A stretch of DNA of 64,000 nt from Rhizophagus irregularis (taxonomy: Eukaryota; Glomeromycota; Glomeromycetes; Glomerales; Glomeraceae). This document shows positions 11,700 to 21,654 of the stretch, piece after piece. The position numbers and the translations under genes were made by a program. The stretch lies in the NCBI RefSeq assembly GCF_026210795.1, contig NC_089453.1, forward strand, positions 3,226,501-3,290,500. The letters run 5' to 3'. Below the pieces are notes generated by a model. That model saw only the letters and a program-made list of their open reading frames with translations, was not told where the DNA came from and ran no database searches. How positions within the stretch are numbered: the stretch's first letter is position 1; each line of letters begins with the position of its first letter.

Positions 11700-11840
11700 A
11701 GACACCGTATTATATAGCTATCAATTGTTTACATAGACGCGTATGGCGCGTATTCTGTTATCTGTGTTATCTGCAAGTGAAATGATTAATTAAATTGTAT
11801 GATACAATTATATAGAACTCCGATTCTTACTATTTGACTA
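11700..11840 (-). promoter_or_regulatory. Promoter of copy L with TATA-like box
   Basis: CCGTATTATATAGCTA (TATATAAT on the minus strand, near 11709-11716) lies about 100 bases upstream of the start at 11606. It is followed upstream by ACGCGTATGGCGCG and TTATCTGTGTTATCTG. The blocks are conserved in every better preserved copy of the family in the window. The TATA role is inferred from spacing. Confidence 0.5.
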
Positions 11841-12022
11841 TTAAATTTGTTAGAGCGGAGCTTAAACTGAAATTAAAAATAAAAATTAAACACAAATATA
11901 CGAATACAGAAGTAAAATTAATCATGAACTAAAATGTGGTTCAGCTGATTTTTTTAAATAAAATAAAGAATTTATTTAGTTTAAAATTATATGTAAATAC
12001 ATAATAGAAATATAATACTATT

Positions 12023-13835
12023 TGAAATTAATATTGTAACTTATTAACTTAGTATCCTATCTCTTAAAAATATTTTGCAACAATGGCAACAAATTAGAGA
12101 TACGTGAAAATTGATGAGCTTGATCATTTGTTTGATCATATTATTAATTGAAATCGGTTATTTAAAGTAACTAAACCATAGTAGAGATTGATTTTTCCAT
12201 TTTTTCAATTTAACCGATTTTGCAAGTCATTAAAATCCTTAGGAAATTGTAATGCATCAAGTAGTGCCGACCCGCACTAGAAATTTACAGATCAATAGTT
12301 TTTAATCTCATTTAATTCTGGTTTGTGTTAAATATCCAATCAAACTCAAATCGCATAAAGCTAAATACTAAATACATGACCAACCAGAAGACGCCTCACT
12401 GTTTGGGTCTGTTTCATAGTAGGCTTATTAATAAATATTTCACTCATCAGAAAAATTTTTAAACGAAAATATGTTCGACGCTTACTAATAATAAATCTTA
12501 TTTTTTTTTTTGAAAAAAAAAGATAATTTATATTCATAAAAATGTTTAAAAAAATGTTTATTTATACTATATTAAATTATTTAAAAATAAAAATTAATAA
12601 TAAACAAGAACTCGTATATTTTAAAATATATCTAAATATGATGGACGATAATACTGTGCATATCTACTATAAAGTTGATGTTGACATTGTGATCGATACA
12701 CAGCTATTCTATCATTAAAAGAAGATTTATAATAAAATCCAAGAATGAGATATCCATCTAGAATTCTGGATAACAAGTATTGCTAGAAAACTTATCAACA
12801 TTTGCATTTTCCAGAAGAGTAAAAAATGTTGGTTGGAAAAGATACGTATAAAGAATTTAAAAATGCTTTTTGTCGTATTTGGGGATGATAATTATATATT
12901 ATCATAATGAAAAGTATCGATATTTACCGCTTGTATTAAAATTTATTTCATTCAACGTCGATGATATATTAAACGCGTTGTATCGTTGTTTAATATAAAA
13001 TATAACTACCTTGATTACTATTAGGAACATATCGACTTCGAAACATTTTCTCAAAATGAAAACGAAACTACTTGTGAATTTTTTTAAAAAACTTTTGTAT
13101 TTGAATCAAAAGTCGTATTAAAAAAAAAATGAAAAAAATAATCGAATTAATAAACAATTTTGTCTTTATTAAATAATTAAATAAGCGATAATTGAAGACA
13201 ATAACAAACAAATTAATATAATAAATGAATCTAAATAATAAAAATTATTGAAATAAATAAATAAAATCGCGTTCTATTTAGTAGCAATAGTCTAGTTTTA
13301 TTTAGCAGTAGTAGTATAATTTTAGTATTTTAGTCTAATTTTACTAATTTTAGTAGTCTAATTATTAGTAGTTGTCCAATTTTAGTAATCTAATTATTAG
13401 TCTAATTTTATTTAGCAATAGTAAATCGACGTTCTATTTAAAGTTCAATCGTTTTCATTTTTATTTCTTACAACTCGTAAAGTTTTCTTATTATTATCAT
13501 GCCTCCTCTCAGAAGTACCCGAAGTCAAAAGAAGTGTTATCCCTGTTGATGAAGGCAGTGCTATTGATGATACAATTCAAGAACCAACTTTGGTTAGTAA
13601 ACTTCTGGAAATAAGCGACGATGACGATCTTTCAGAAGGTAACTTATTGTTTTAAAACTATAACGCAATATCATTAAAACTTTATTCTTACCTTCCTCAT
13701 TTCTTTGTTTCTTTAGAAGAAAGTCAGGTTAATGAAAGTGCTGTAAATATCGGACGTGAAATTTCGGACTATATTGCTATTTTTTAAAACAAATATTATA
13801 ATATTAGTTATGAAACAATAGCGAGGTTTCTGCAA
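12023..13835. repeat. Spacer of the inner palindrome
   Basis: Unique between the arms. Its left part (about 12110-12840) recurs in direct orientation at 26825-28375, with blocks such as TAGTGCCGACCCGCACTAGA and TGATGGACGATAATACTGTG in the same order. The middle (12840-13370) is AT-rich with a short TTTAGTAGTCTAATT-type repeat near 13290-13400. The right part holds the small acidic gene remnant at 13514-13787. Confidence 0.7.
13514..13787 (+). CDS. Fragment of an acidic protein, two exons
   Basis: An exon starting after CTCCTCTCAG (about 13514) reads VPEVKRSVIPVDEG then SKLLEISDDDDLSE and ends at 13638 before GTAACT. The next exon opens after TTTCTTTAG at 13717, continues in phase as EESQVNESAVNIGREISDY, and stops at 13787. 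An ATG at 13499 (MPPLRSTRSQ) is in a different frame and stops after 16 codons, so the true start is either upstream or lost to a frameshift. Ser/Asp/Glu-rich, no recognised domain. It lies between the two palindrome arms and reads toward the right arm. Confidence 0.4.
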
Positions 13836-14049
13836 AGTAGTATTATATATTTCTATTATGTATTTACATATAATTTTAAACTAAATAAATTCTTTATTTT
13901 ATTTAAAAAAGTCAGCTGAACCACATTTTAGTTCATGATTAATTTTACTTCTGTATTCGTATATTTGTGTTTAATTTTTATTTTTAATTTCAGTTTAAGC
14001 TCCGCTCTAACAAATTTAATAGTCAAATAGTAAGAATCGGAGTTCTATA

Positions 14050-14200
14050 TAATTGTATCATACAATTTAATTAATCATTTCACTTGCAGATAACACAGAT
14101 AACAGAATACGCGCCATACGCGTCTATGTAAACAATTGATAGCTATATAATACGGTGTCTTATAGCTTTAATTTTCTTCACTTTCGACTTTATTAAATTT
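14050..14200 (+). promoter_or_regulatory. Promoter of copy R with TATA-like box
   Basis: GATAACACAGATAACAGAAT, then ACGCGCCATACGCGTCTATG and GATAGCTATATAATACGG. TATATAAT at 14144-14151 is about 103 bases before the ATG at 14254. Mirror copy of the block at 11700-11840. Confidence 0.5.
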
Positions 14201-14253
14201 AACAAACTTGATAAATCACATACTTATTAATTTCTCTACACAGCGCTATAAAT

Positions 14254-14967
14254 ATGGAATACTTTCACCACATCGCCGCAGGAAACTGGAAGGTAGATGA
14301 TGCCTTGGATCATTACCACGCCATATACAAAGAAAGTAATAAATGTCGGCTTTATGATAGAATGATCAAAGACTTGAGACTCTTTGCCGAGGGTAAAGTA
14401 GAATATACGAGTGAAGAAAAAACAAATAAGGCGAAGGAGGTGATCCTCAACTGGAAGGTACGAATTCGGGCAAAACTTATCTAATTTATTATTGATAGAC
14501 AATTTTAAGCACTTTTTAATGTTCTTCTGCTTTCTTTTTTAGGATTGGGCTCAAGAGTCCAAAGGTAATTTATAATAATAATAAATATTTTTTGTTAATT
14601 TTTGAATTTTTGTTGCTGAATAACACATTTTATCGCATAGCAGAGATCAAAGAAAAAAAAAATAGTTGAGATACGTAACGCAATTACAAAAATCAAATTG
14701 GCCGAAAAAGAAATAGAACTGGCAGAACGCGACCTCCGCATTCGGAAAGCAAGTGCAATGGTTTGTAAATTAAGATTAATTAACAAAAAATTACAAAAAA
14801 AGGCCAATACAAAAAGCCACAGTTCCCATGTGGAACTGGTGGAGAAGAGGATTGCACTTTGGGAACGGAAGCTAAAACTAAGTAAGGGTAGAGCGGAGGT
14901 CGAGGCAATTGAGTTAGAAAATATGAAATTGCGTCGAGATCTTTTAGGAAACAATAATTGTACGTGA
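14254..14967 (+). CDS. Small coiled-coil protein, palindrome copy R (three exons)
   Basis: Same organisation as copy L: exon 1 at 14254-14457 (68 codons, donor AAG|GTACG), mini-exon at 14543-14564 (DWAQESK), coiled-coil exon from about 14644 to the stop at 14967. Exon 1 translates identically to copy L. The coiled coil differs only near the C-terminus (RRDLLGNNNCT against RRELLGNKNCT). The run of 10 A at 14653-14662 again puts the coiled coil out of frame with the mini-exon. Because both arms share this, it predates the duplication or was homogenised between the arms. Function unknown. Confidence 0.55.
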
Positions 14968-15062
14968 TTACATATATATTTTTTTTTTTCATTTAAATAT
15001 CAATTCATCAATTAACAAATACCGCTATTTTTTATAGAAAAAATTTATTTATTATTATATAT

Positions 15063-15131
15063 ATGGAAAGCCACCCTTGACAAAAGGTTGATGTCTCCGG
15101 ACATCAACCTTCGTCAAGGGTGGCTTTCCAT
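15063..15131. repeat. 69-base hairpin, mirror copy
   Basis: Exact reverse complement of the hairpin at 10730-10798. A collapsed trace (CACCCTTCGATGTCCGGA) remains near 26807 at the same place relative to another family copy, so the hairpin travels with the family. Confidence 0.8.
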
Positions 15132-15780
15132 AAAATCAGAATTTCATAAAATTTGCAAGCCTATAAATTTAGTAAAAAATTTATATTTTTTATTTAAAAA
15201 AAATTAAATTCTTCGTTTACAAATATTATTTCAGATTTGCAATACTCTAATAAAAATTAAATTCAATAAATCCATTTCTTCTAATCTAATCATACTGCAT
15301 ATAATTGTGATTCAATCTAGCTTTTTATAACTGAATATTTTTAATATTTTCAAATAAATTTTCAATTAACTTCAAACATTCATCTGAATCATTGATAAAA
15401 AGTTACATCCTCTTGAAGAACCGAGAAGGAGTAACATTAATTTCCGGCTAGTATCTATATAACTAAAAAAAATTTGTCTGACGTTTTGGATTTGTCTCCG
15501 TATAAATAATTTGAATTGTGTAACTTGAAATCCCATGCCATACCTCCGCCTGATGTCAAAACTATTCGATCTAATCATACTAATCCAATTTCAGTCGGAA
15601 TTTTTTTTTTGATTATTAATTTTTTGTCCGATTTTTTTTTGATTCCTTTTTTTTTAAATTTTTCAAAAAAAATTTTCTCCCTTTTCTTTCAGTTTAGTTT
15701 TTCTTTTCAAACCGAAAAATTTGTTTTTCTCATTCTTTTCCCATTTAGGTTAAATTTTTTTTCCCAAACTGCTAGGTTTT

Positions 15781-16146
15781 TAAGCCATATCTTCACATCC
15801 TTCTATTGTTTTGAAATTTTTTAAACTATAATAAAATCTGGTGACCATGACGATAGTATAAATTTCACCACTTCTTTGACCCATAATTATAAATTTATTT
15901 AATGCTATCATTTTTCAATAAAATCTTTTATTTCAGAGTTATTTTTTCTTAAAAAGTCTTATATAAAAGGTTGTGTAAAGAAAGAATATATTTGGAGATG
16001 TGCAGCGTTGGTGCGTTGGATTAAGTATATTGCAAATTTTTTAACAAGCCACTACACGTGACTGAAGTCACGTGAAATCTTCCAAAAAATTTTGCTCACC
16101 ACTGGTAATTGTGATTGAGATTAATTACAATTGCAGTACATATTAT
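15781..16146. other. Intergenic, no gene seen
   Basis: AT-rich. It contains CTACACGTGACTGAAGTCAC near 16053, a short imperfect palindrome. No counterpart was found in the left half of the palindrome, so this is sequence specific to one side. Confidence 0.35.
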
Positions 16147-16358
16147 TAGGGATTGGAATCGATTAATCGAAAATCGACAAAACATAGTAAAATCGATTCT
16201 CAGCAATTTTTTACATATAAGTTAACCTGACTTCAAAGTAATTTTTCATGCTGGCCAATTGCTGATTATTTTTGCTGAAATTAGAAACTGATTCAAAGTC
16301 AGATCGGTCGTCTATAAGAGAAATCTTGAAAAGATTCGATTTTCGATTCCAATCCCTA
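16147..16358. mobile_element. hAT-type MITE, 212 bases, 8-base target duplication
   Basis: Ends are TAGGGATTGGAATCGA and its reverse complement TCGATTCCAATCCCTA (the latter with small variation), each continuing into CGAAAATCGA / TCGATTTTCG. The octamer CATATTAT flanks both sides (16139-16146 and 16359-16366). The TAGGG start resembles the element at 7319, but the interior is unrelated. Non-coding. Confidence 0.85.
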
Positions 16359-16369
16359 CATATTATACA

Positions 16370-16500
16370 TATTATCAATCTTTCTACACGTCAACAAGAT
16401 TTTTTTTTATTTTAAATTTATTTTTAAAAAAAAGCGGTAATTTGTTAATTGATAAATTTAATATTTGAATGAAAATTTTTTTTAAAGTTTGTAACATACT
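16370..16500 (-). repeat. Mirror match to 8230-8340
   Basis: GTCAACAAGATTTTTTTTTA, a T/A-rich stretch and AGTTTGTAACATAC appear in reverse-complement order at 8235-8325 (GTATGTTACAAACT, then AATCTTGTTGATGTGAGG). This adds a third block to the large palindrome, though its spacing from the axis differs between the sides. Confidence 0.5.
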
Positions 16501-16615
16501 GTAAAAAATAATTGTTCATTAAATGTTCAAAAAATGGTGTCTACAAAAAAGATAAAATTTTTTAATAAAAAACAATTAAAATATCATTACAGATAAGTTT
16601 CAAATAGAAACTTAC

Positions 16616-17515
16616 CATATCAGCATATCCAAGTCCTAAAGCCAAAAGAACTGATGCCTACGAAAAAAAAGAGATTAAAAAAAATAAATTAAAAAAAACG
16701 TTTCAAATTTTCGAATTGAAACTTACCAGACTCCCAAAACTGAAGAAACTAACACCTACAAGAAAAAAAGAAAAATTAAATTAAAAAAAAAACAAATTTT
16801 TTTAAAAAAAAATTTCAAACCATTAAGCCCATGCATTGAAGAACCAGCAGTCTACAAAAAGAAGAAGACAAACGGAATGTTATACGTTTCGTTGAAAGTA
16901 TTATTTACAAAAAGTCAAAAAGTTCCTTATCGAATTCCCTCCTTATAGTTCAAGCTGGCGTTCTACAAAAAAATACAAAAAGAGACGTATATTTAAATAA
17001 AAATCCTCTTCCTCCTTCCCCCTTTCCCTATTTTTTACCTTCAGATTCATGTTCAAATTACAAAAAAAAGTAATGAAAAGAAATGTTATAACATTTCTTA
17101 AATTAAAAAAAGATAAAAAAAAGTCCAACTCTTTCTTGTCTTGAAGTCTGGTTCGTTCAAGCCAGCACCCTACAAAAAAAAAATAATGAAAAGTAACATT
17201 AAAACGTTTCTTAAATTAAAAAAAAAAGATAAAAAAAGTCCAACTCTTTCTTGTCTTGAAGTCCGGTTCATTCTGGCTGGCAATTCCTACAAAAAATTAA
17301 AGAAATGTTTGTAAAACGTTTCTACAAAGTTAATTTTGAAAAAAGCTCTCACCTTCCAAAGCTGAAATAAAGCCAAAGGAGCTTACCTATGTACTTGCAG
17401 ACCGAAGCTGAAACAAATAAAATGCCATTCGTGAAAATTTTTTTTTTTTAAAAAAAATTATGTATTTATTTACCTTTATCCAAGAGTCAAAAGATCCTAA
17501 GAAAGTCTAAAAAAA
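16616..17515 (-). CDS. Probable mini-exon gene, three terminal exons in phase
   Basis: Minus-strand splice signals alternate regularly: TTTTTGTAG acceptors and GTAAGT-like donors bracket very short segments. The last three (16851-16821, 16755-16727, 16657-16616; 31, 29 and 42 bases) join into one open frame: TAGSSMHGLNGVSFFSFG followed by SLASVLLALGLGYADM, a glycine/alanine-rich hydrophobic stretch that could be a membrane helix. Upstream, two near-identical segments (about 17162-17106 and 17285-17225, sharing EPDFKTRKSW) look like a duplicated exon. Mini-exons of 21 and 9 bases lie near 17400-17350, and a 33-base one (TFLGSFDSWIK) at about 17508-17476. I could not join these upstream pieces without stops, so the gene start is unknown and the 5' part may be decayed. 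Confidence 0.35.
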
Positions 17516-17982
17516 TCAACTTTTTTGACTATCTTTCGCTGATCAGCTAGTTTCAAATATTCAAATATTAGTCTAATTTGACTAGTGACAAACCATGCAG
17601 TTTCGTGTAAATTTTAAATAATTGGACTAACCGTTTAATCATAGTTGACTCTACGCGGAATTAGTATTAAATAAAAAACTAACTTTATAAATTTAATCTA
17701 TAAATGGATTAATACTGTAACTGTTATATATAAATTGAACTAGCTTTATTAATTCATATTACAATTACATCAGTACATATAAACAGATTAATAAGAATAT
17801 TAAATAAATCTTTGTTCCCTATATTAGGAAATATTAACAATAGAATGATGTAGTAAGTCTTTTTAGAAGAAATTTTTAATTATTTTTGGTTATTTTTTAT
17901 TTTATTTATTTATTTTTTTGTATAAGCTTTTTATTCCATTTGTATTTACGTTAATATCAAATTTCTATAAAATAGCAATAAA

Positions 17983-18310
17983 GATGCCATTGGTAAATAA
18001 AAAAAATCATAAAAAATTTCCATTCATTTGCTTTAACATATTTTTATCAATAGAATTAGTTGTTCCAAAAAAATTATCCACTAGGTTCTGCAAAAAATAT
18101 TAAATTTTAACCAGTTCTATTATTTTACTCATATTTTTTTTTTAGATTCTTCAAGCAATAAAATTACAACAAAAAACACTCCGGTTAAGACAAGCTCTTC
18201 ATATTGTTCAAGTATACAAAATCAGCAAAACTGATACAAGATTGGGAAGTTTAGCTAAAGATATTGCTGGATGGTTCAACACTTACCAATACAAATTCCA
18301 TAAGTAAAAT
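17983..18310 (+). pseudogene. Small hypothetical gene, probably broken
   Basis: ATG at 17983 gives MPLVNKKNHKKFPF and stays open to 18103. After a TTTTTTTTTTAG acceptor near 18144, one frame gives SSSNKITTKNTPVKTSSSY (Ser/Thr-rich, stop after about 30 codons). Another gives DTRLGSLAKDIAGWFNTYQ, as if a frameshift separated two parts of one low-complexity linker. No known domain. The exon join is a guess. Confidence 0.3.
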
Positions 18311-18839
18311 CATTACTGGTGCGCGAACTATTAATGTGTTAAGGTATGAAACATTTATTTCAAGTTCGGAAAAAGTAAAATTAGTTGTATTAGTTATATG
18401 AGCTGATCCCCAGCAGATAAAATCGTTTAGTTCAATATTTTTGTTCAAATTAATTGTGCGTGGATATTCAGTTCATGAAATATTTATAAATTTAATATAC
18501 AGATACGAGACCCAAACCCATCTTAAACTTTTTTTTTCTATAATTGATAAATAGGAAGAATAGCCATATACTATAATTTCAAAAAGTTGCATTATCAAAT
18601 TTTGCACAAATTGTGAAAATATGTCAGTTATTGTATAATTTGTAGACAGAATGGTTTTTATTTTGTATGAAGTCAATATTTGTTATTATTCACTTATTGT
18701 ACATATAAATGATCAATTATCATACAATTTTTATAACTAATAATATACAATCGCAAAAATTTGTTTATTTTACAGACAAATAATGACTCCTTTGTACATT
18801 TTCTGAATATATTCAATATGATTTGTGTACAAACTGTGT
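18311..18839. other. Intergenic, no supported gene
   Basis: Two minus-strand open stretches (18448-18251 and 18676-18473) have no start context or recognisable domain. I do not call them. Confidence 0.3.
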
Positions 18840-21020
18840 TTTTATAGGTTTATACAAATAATCAGTCGCTACCTACAAACACATAAAACTAATTTTAATT
18901 TTATTCTATATCAGAATCCTTTTTTTATGTTTTAATTTTTTTTTAGTGGTTGATAATTGTGAGTGAAAAAAAAATACGACTTAAATTTAAGCCGCGTACA
19001 TAATTAATCGTTCCTGTTGTAAAGGATGTCATTATTCATAACCAAGTTATAATAGATATAGCTCCTACCTATCATTAAAAAGAATATATTGCTTTATCAA
19101 AAATAATAAATATAAAGGAATGTAATCTGTTAAGAAGTATTAATTTTAAATACTGCTTTCTTTTTTTAAGAAAACTTACCAATATTATATTTAATAAACT
19201 GAATAGTTCCTTTGCCTTATTTTTTCTCTTCACTCATATTCTCTGTTTTATCTTTGGCGAAGAGTCTCAAATCTTTTATCATTCTATCATAAAGTTGAAA
19301 TGCCAGCTTCACTTCTTTTTCAGCTAACTTGATTTTTGAAATTGCGTTATGTATCTCAACTACTTTTTTTTTACATTTTATCTCTACTATTCGATAAAAA
19401 TGTGTTATTCAGCACCAAAAATTCAAAAATCAACAAAAAATATTTAAAAAAGAAAGCAGAAAGAACATTAAAAAAAGAGGAAACACTTCTATGACACAAA
19501 GCTCACTATACCAAAACGCACCTTTGATTTCATTCACTTAATTTTGTAAGAAGCCGATATTTGTAATATTTGCTTGGCTTCCGGTATTTTATTTCATTAA
19601 AAAATGGTATCGTACTATAAACTTTCATTGAGGGAAAGCCTAGTAAATGATTTTTTCATATTGCGAGAAAGGACAATTTAGTCCTTGTAAATTTTTTAGT
19701 TCAATGTTTCTACAATAAATAAGCCTTATTAATATTATTAATCAAAATTGTATGATATAATTATGTCGTCATTATTACAATTATCAAAGTTACACACGTT
19801 CAGATATATAAATAATAATACTGATATAATTATGTCGTCAATATTATAATTATCAAGTCAGATATATAATAGATATAGATAGATATTTTAATACATTTTC
19901 TTTTTTTTTTTCGAGGAACAATTTTTTTTATCGGTCAAATTGCCGAATCGATAAGTATAAATATAAATAAAACATGATAAATTGGAAAAAAAAATTGTTT
20001 TTATTTTACCGCATTCCATGAATTTCTTGAGAAACTTCTTACATTCGTTGATCAATAAATTCATTCAGCTGTAACGTGCATCGGATAAATTTCACCCGGT
20101 ATTATTTCGGTAAAGTACTCTTAAAATTTTCAGGAGCATAATTAGGTTATTGACAAGAGTTCTATATAAATTTCCAATTGTTATCATCAATATTATAATT
20201 AATTACAATTCATTAATTGTAATCATCAAACTGCTGATATCAACTTACAGTATACAATATTTGCATCTAATGAAATATTAAAGACATCCCAGATGACAGA
20301 AAATAAACAAATCATTCAGTCAATAACTTCAGGCATAACCTATTGGGGTGTCACACAGACTAATTAGATTTTTCATGTTATATTTATGGTTTTCTTAACG
20401 TGACTGTTCTTTTCTTTTGCCTTCAAAATTTTTACTTAAGAACAAAGTTACGTTCAAATATTTCTATTTAAATTTGATATTGTGATTAGTGTAAATTCTT
20501 TCTATTGAACCATTTTTAAAAGTTTGGAAAAAAGAAAATGAACGTAACTATTTTGAGATAGTTCTTAAGAATACTATATTCATTATTAAAAATTATCAAT
20601 AGACAATTTAATTAAACTTTATAGCTTTACATAATATAAAATCTGATCATAATAAAATATTAAATGTCGTTTGATTAATTAGTGTGACACCCTAATAGCT
20701 AATAGCCTATGTAAACCTCAAGAAGTGGTTAATCGTTCATTCTTTTATAACCACCAAATGATTTTTGAATTTATAATATCATTTGTAAAGAAACACAAAA
20801 CTTTTGAAACTCGAAGAATATATAGAATTTATAAAAAAGGGAAATCTTAAGTTTAGATATTTAGCATCAAACTGTTTAACTACTTTGATTTATATCACGT
20901 GATGCCTCAATCAAATTTTAAAAATTTATGTTTACTGTAAAAAAATGTAAAACTATTGTAATGACAATAAAAAATGATTTTTTTAATTTCCACCGTTAAA
21001 AAACATATAAATAATAAAGT
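18840..21020 (-). repeat. Outer palindrome arm, right
   Basis: Mirror of about 5100-8230, with the same blocks in reverse order ending at TCACGTGATGCCTCAATC (about 20898) and ACATATAAATAATAAAG near 21005. It lacks the 575-base MITE and several AT-rich stretches present on the left, which is why it is shorter. Confidence 0.8.
19190..19870 (-). pseudogene. Decayed coiled-coil family copy in the outer arm
   Basis: Minus-strand reading gives TTTATGATAGAATGATAAAA with GACTCTTCGCCAAAGATAA (exon 1), and a separate block at about 19395-19310 matching the start of the coiled coil (TTGAGATACATAACGC, then an AEKEVKLA-like segment). The order of the blocks is scrambled relative to the intact genes. Two units of the TGACGACATAATTAT repeat lie at 19750-19870. 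Confidence 0.5.
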
Positions 21021-21029
21021 TACAGGTAA

Positions 21030-21650
21030 AAATATATCGGTGTTTATATAATAACTTTAATACTTGAATACTTGTGTCAATTAAAATGCTAAAGGAAGGA
21101 AAAAAAAGTTTCGTGGAGAGGATAAAAATTTTTCGTGAAGGATAAAAGAAAGCGTGGGAAAAGATTTGATTTTACTTATCAATTTATTTTATTTCAAAAG
21201 AGTAATTAAAGTCTATTACAAATAAAAGTATTTAGCACCGGAGTACAAAAGAAAACAGTCTATATGTGTAGATCTAACATTCATCCCATCAAGATTTCTC
21301 AAGAGAGGACCACACCCTTCGTTTGGAGCTATTCGAAGAAGTAGGACTACGCTAGTTAATCAAATTAAAAAGAAAAAAAACCAACGATCTTACAAAAAAA
21401 TAAAAGTAATCTAAAAAATAAACAAAGGGTTTATATGTTGAAATAAAATGTATTAAGAGTATTATTATAACTATATCGATCAGTGTCATCAGCGTTATAA
21501 TTTTGGATATCGCAATGAGCCAATGGTATAAGGTGTGCACAATGACCTTTCGGCACAAGGCCGCCACCTGTAAATACTGTAAGAGGTGGAGTGGTTCACA
21601 CTATTTTAAATTGTTTGATAAAGGGAAGACTCATTACGGGTTAACAGTTA
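21030..21650 (+). other. Mostly non-coding, possible zinc-knuckle remnant
   Basis: At about 21530-21610 one plus frame reads CTMTFRHKAATCKYCKRW, with paired cysteines and a histidine reminiscent of retroelement zinc knuckles. The stretch is short, and stops lie just upstream. Around 21340-21360 there is a GC-richer patch (AAGTAGGACTACGCTAG). Confidence 0.2.
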
Positions 21651-21654
21651 GTTT

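Larger units (their letters stand above)
10120..12022 (+). repeat. Inner palindrome arm, left
   Basis: Reverse-complement match to 13836-15780. The match runs from the TCAGTTTGGG-like A-rich end near 10125, through the GACATCAGGCGGAAGTATGG block (10302), the hairpin at 10730 and the coiled-coil gene, to the inner limit near AATATAATACTATTTG (about 12022). The two exon-1 translations are identical over 76 residues and the coiled-coil parts differ at only two of 89 residues. Differences concentrate in homopolymers and in a ~13-base indel near 10290. Confidence 0.9.
13836..15780 (-). repeat. Inner palindrome arm, right
   Basis: Mirror copy of 10120-12022. The inner limit is at about 13836 (TAGTATTATATATTTC, mirror of the AATATAATACTA end). 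The outer limit is the T-rich stretch ending near 15780 (CCCAAACTGC). The arm carries the second coiled-coil gene on the plus strand, so the two genes diverge from the spacer. Confidence 0.9.
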
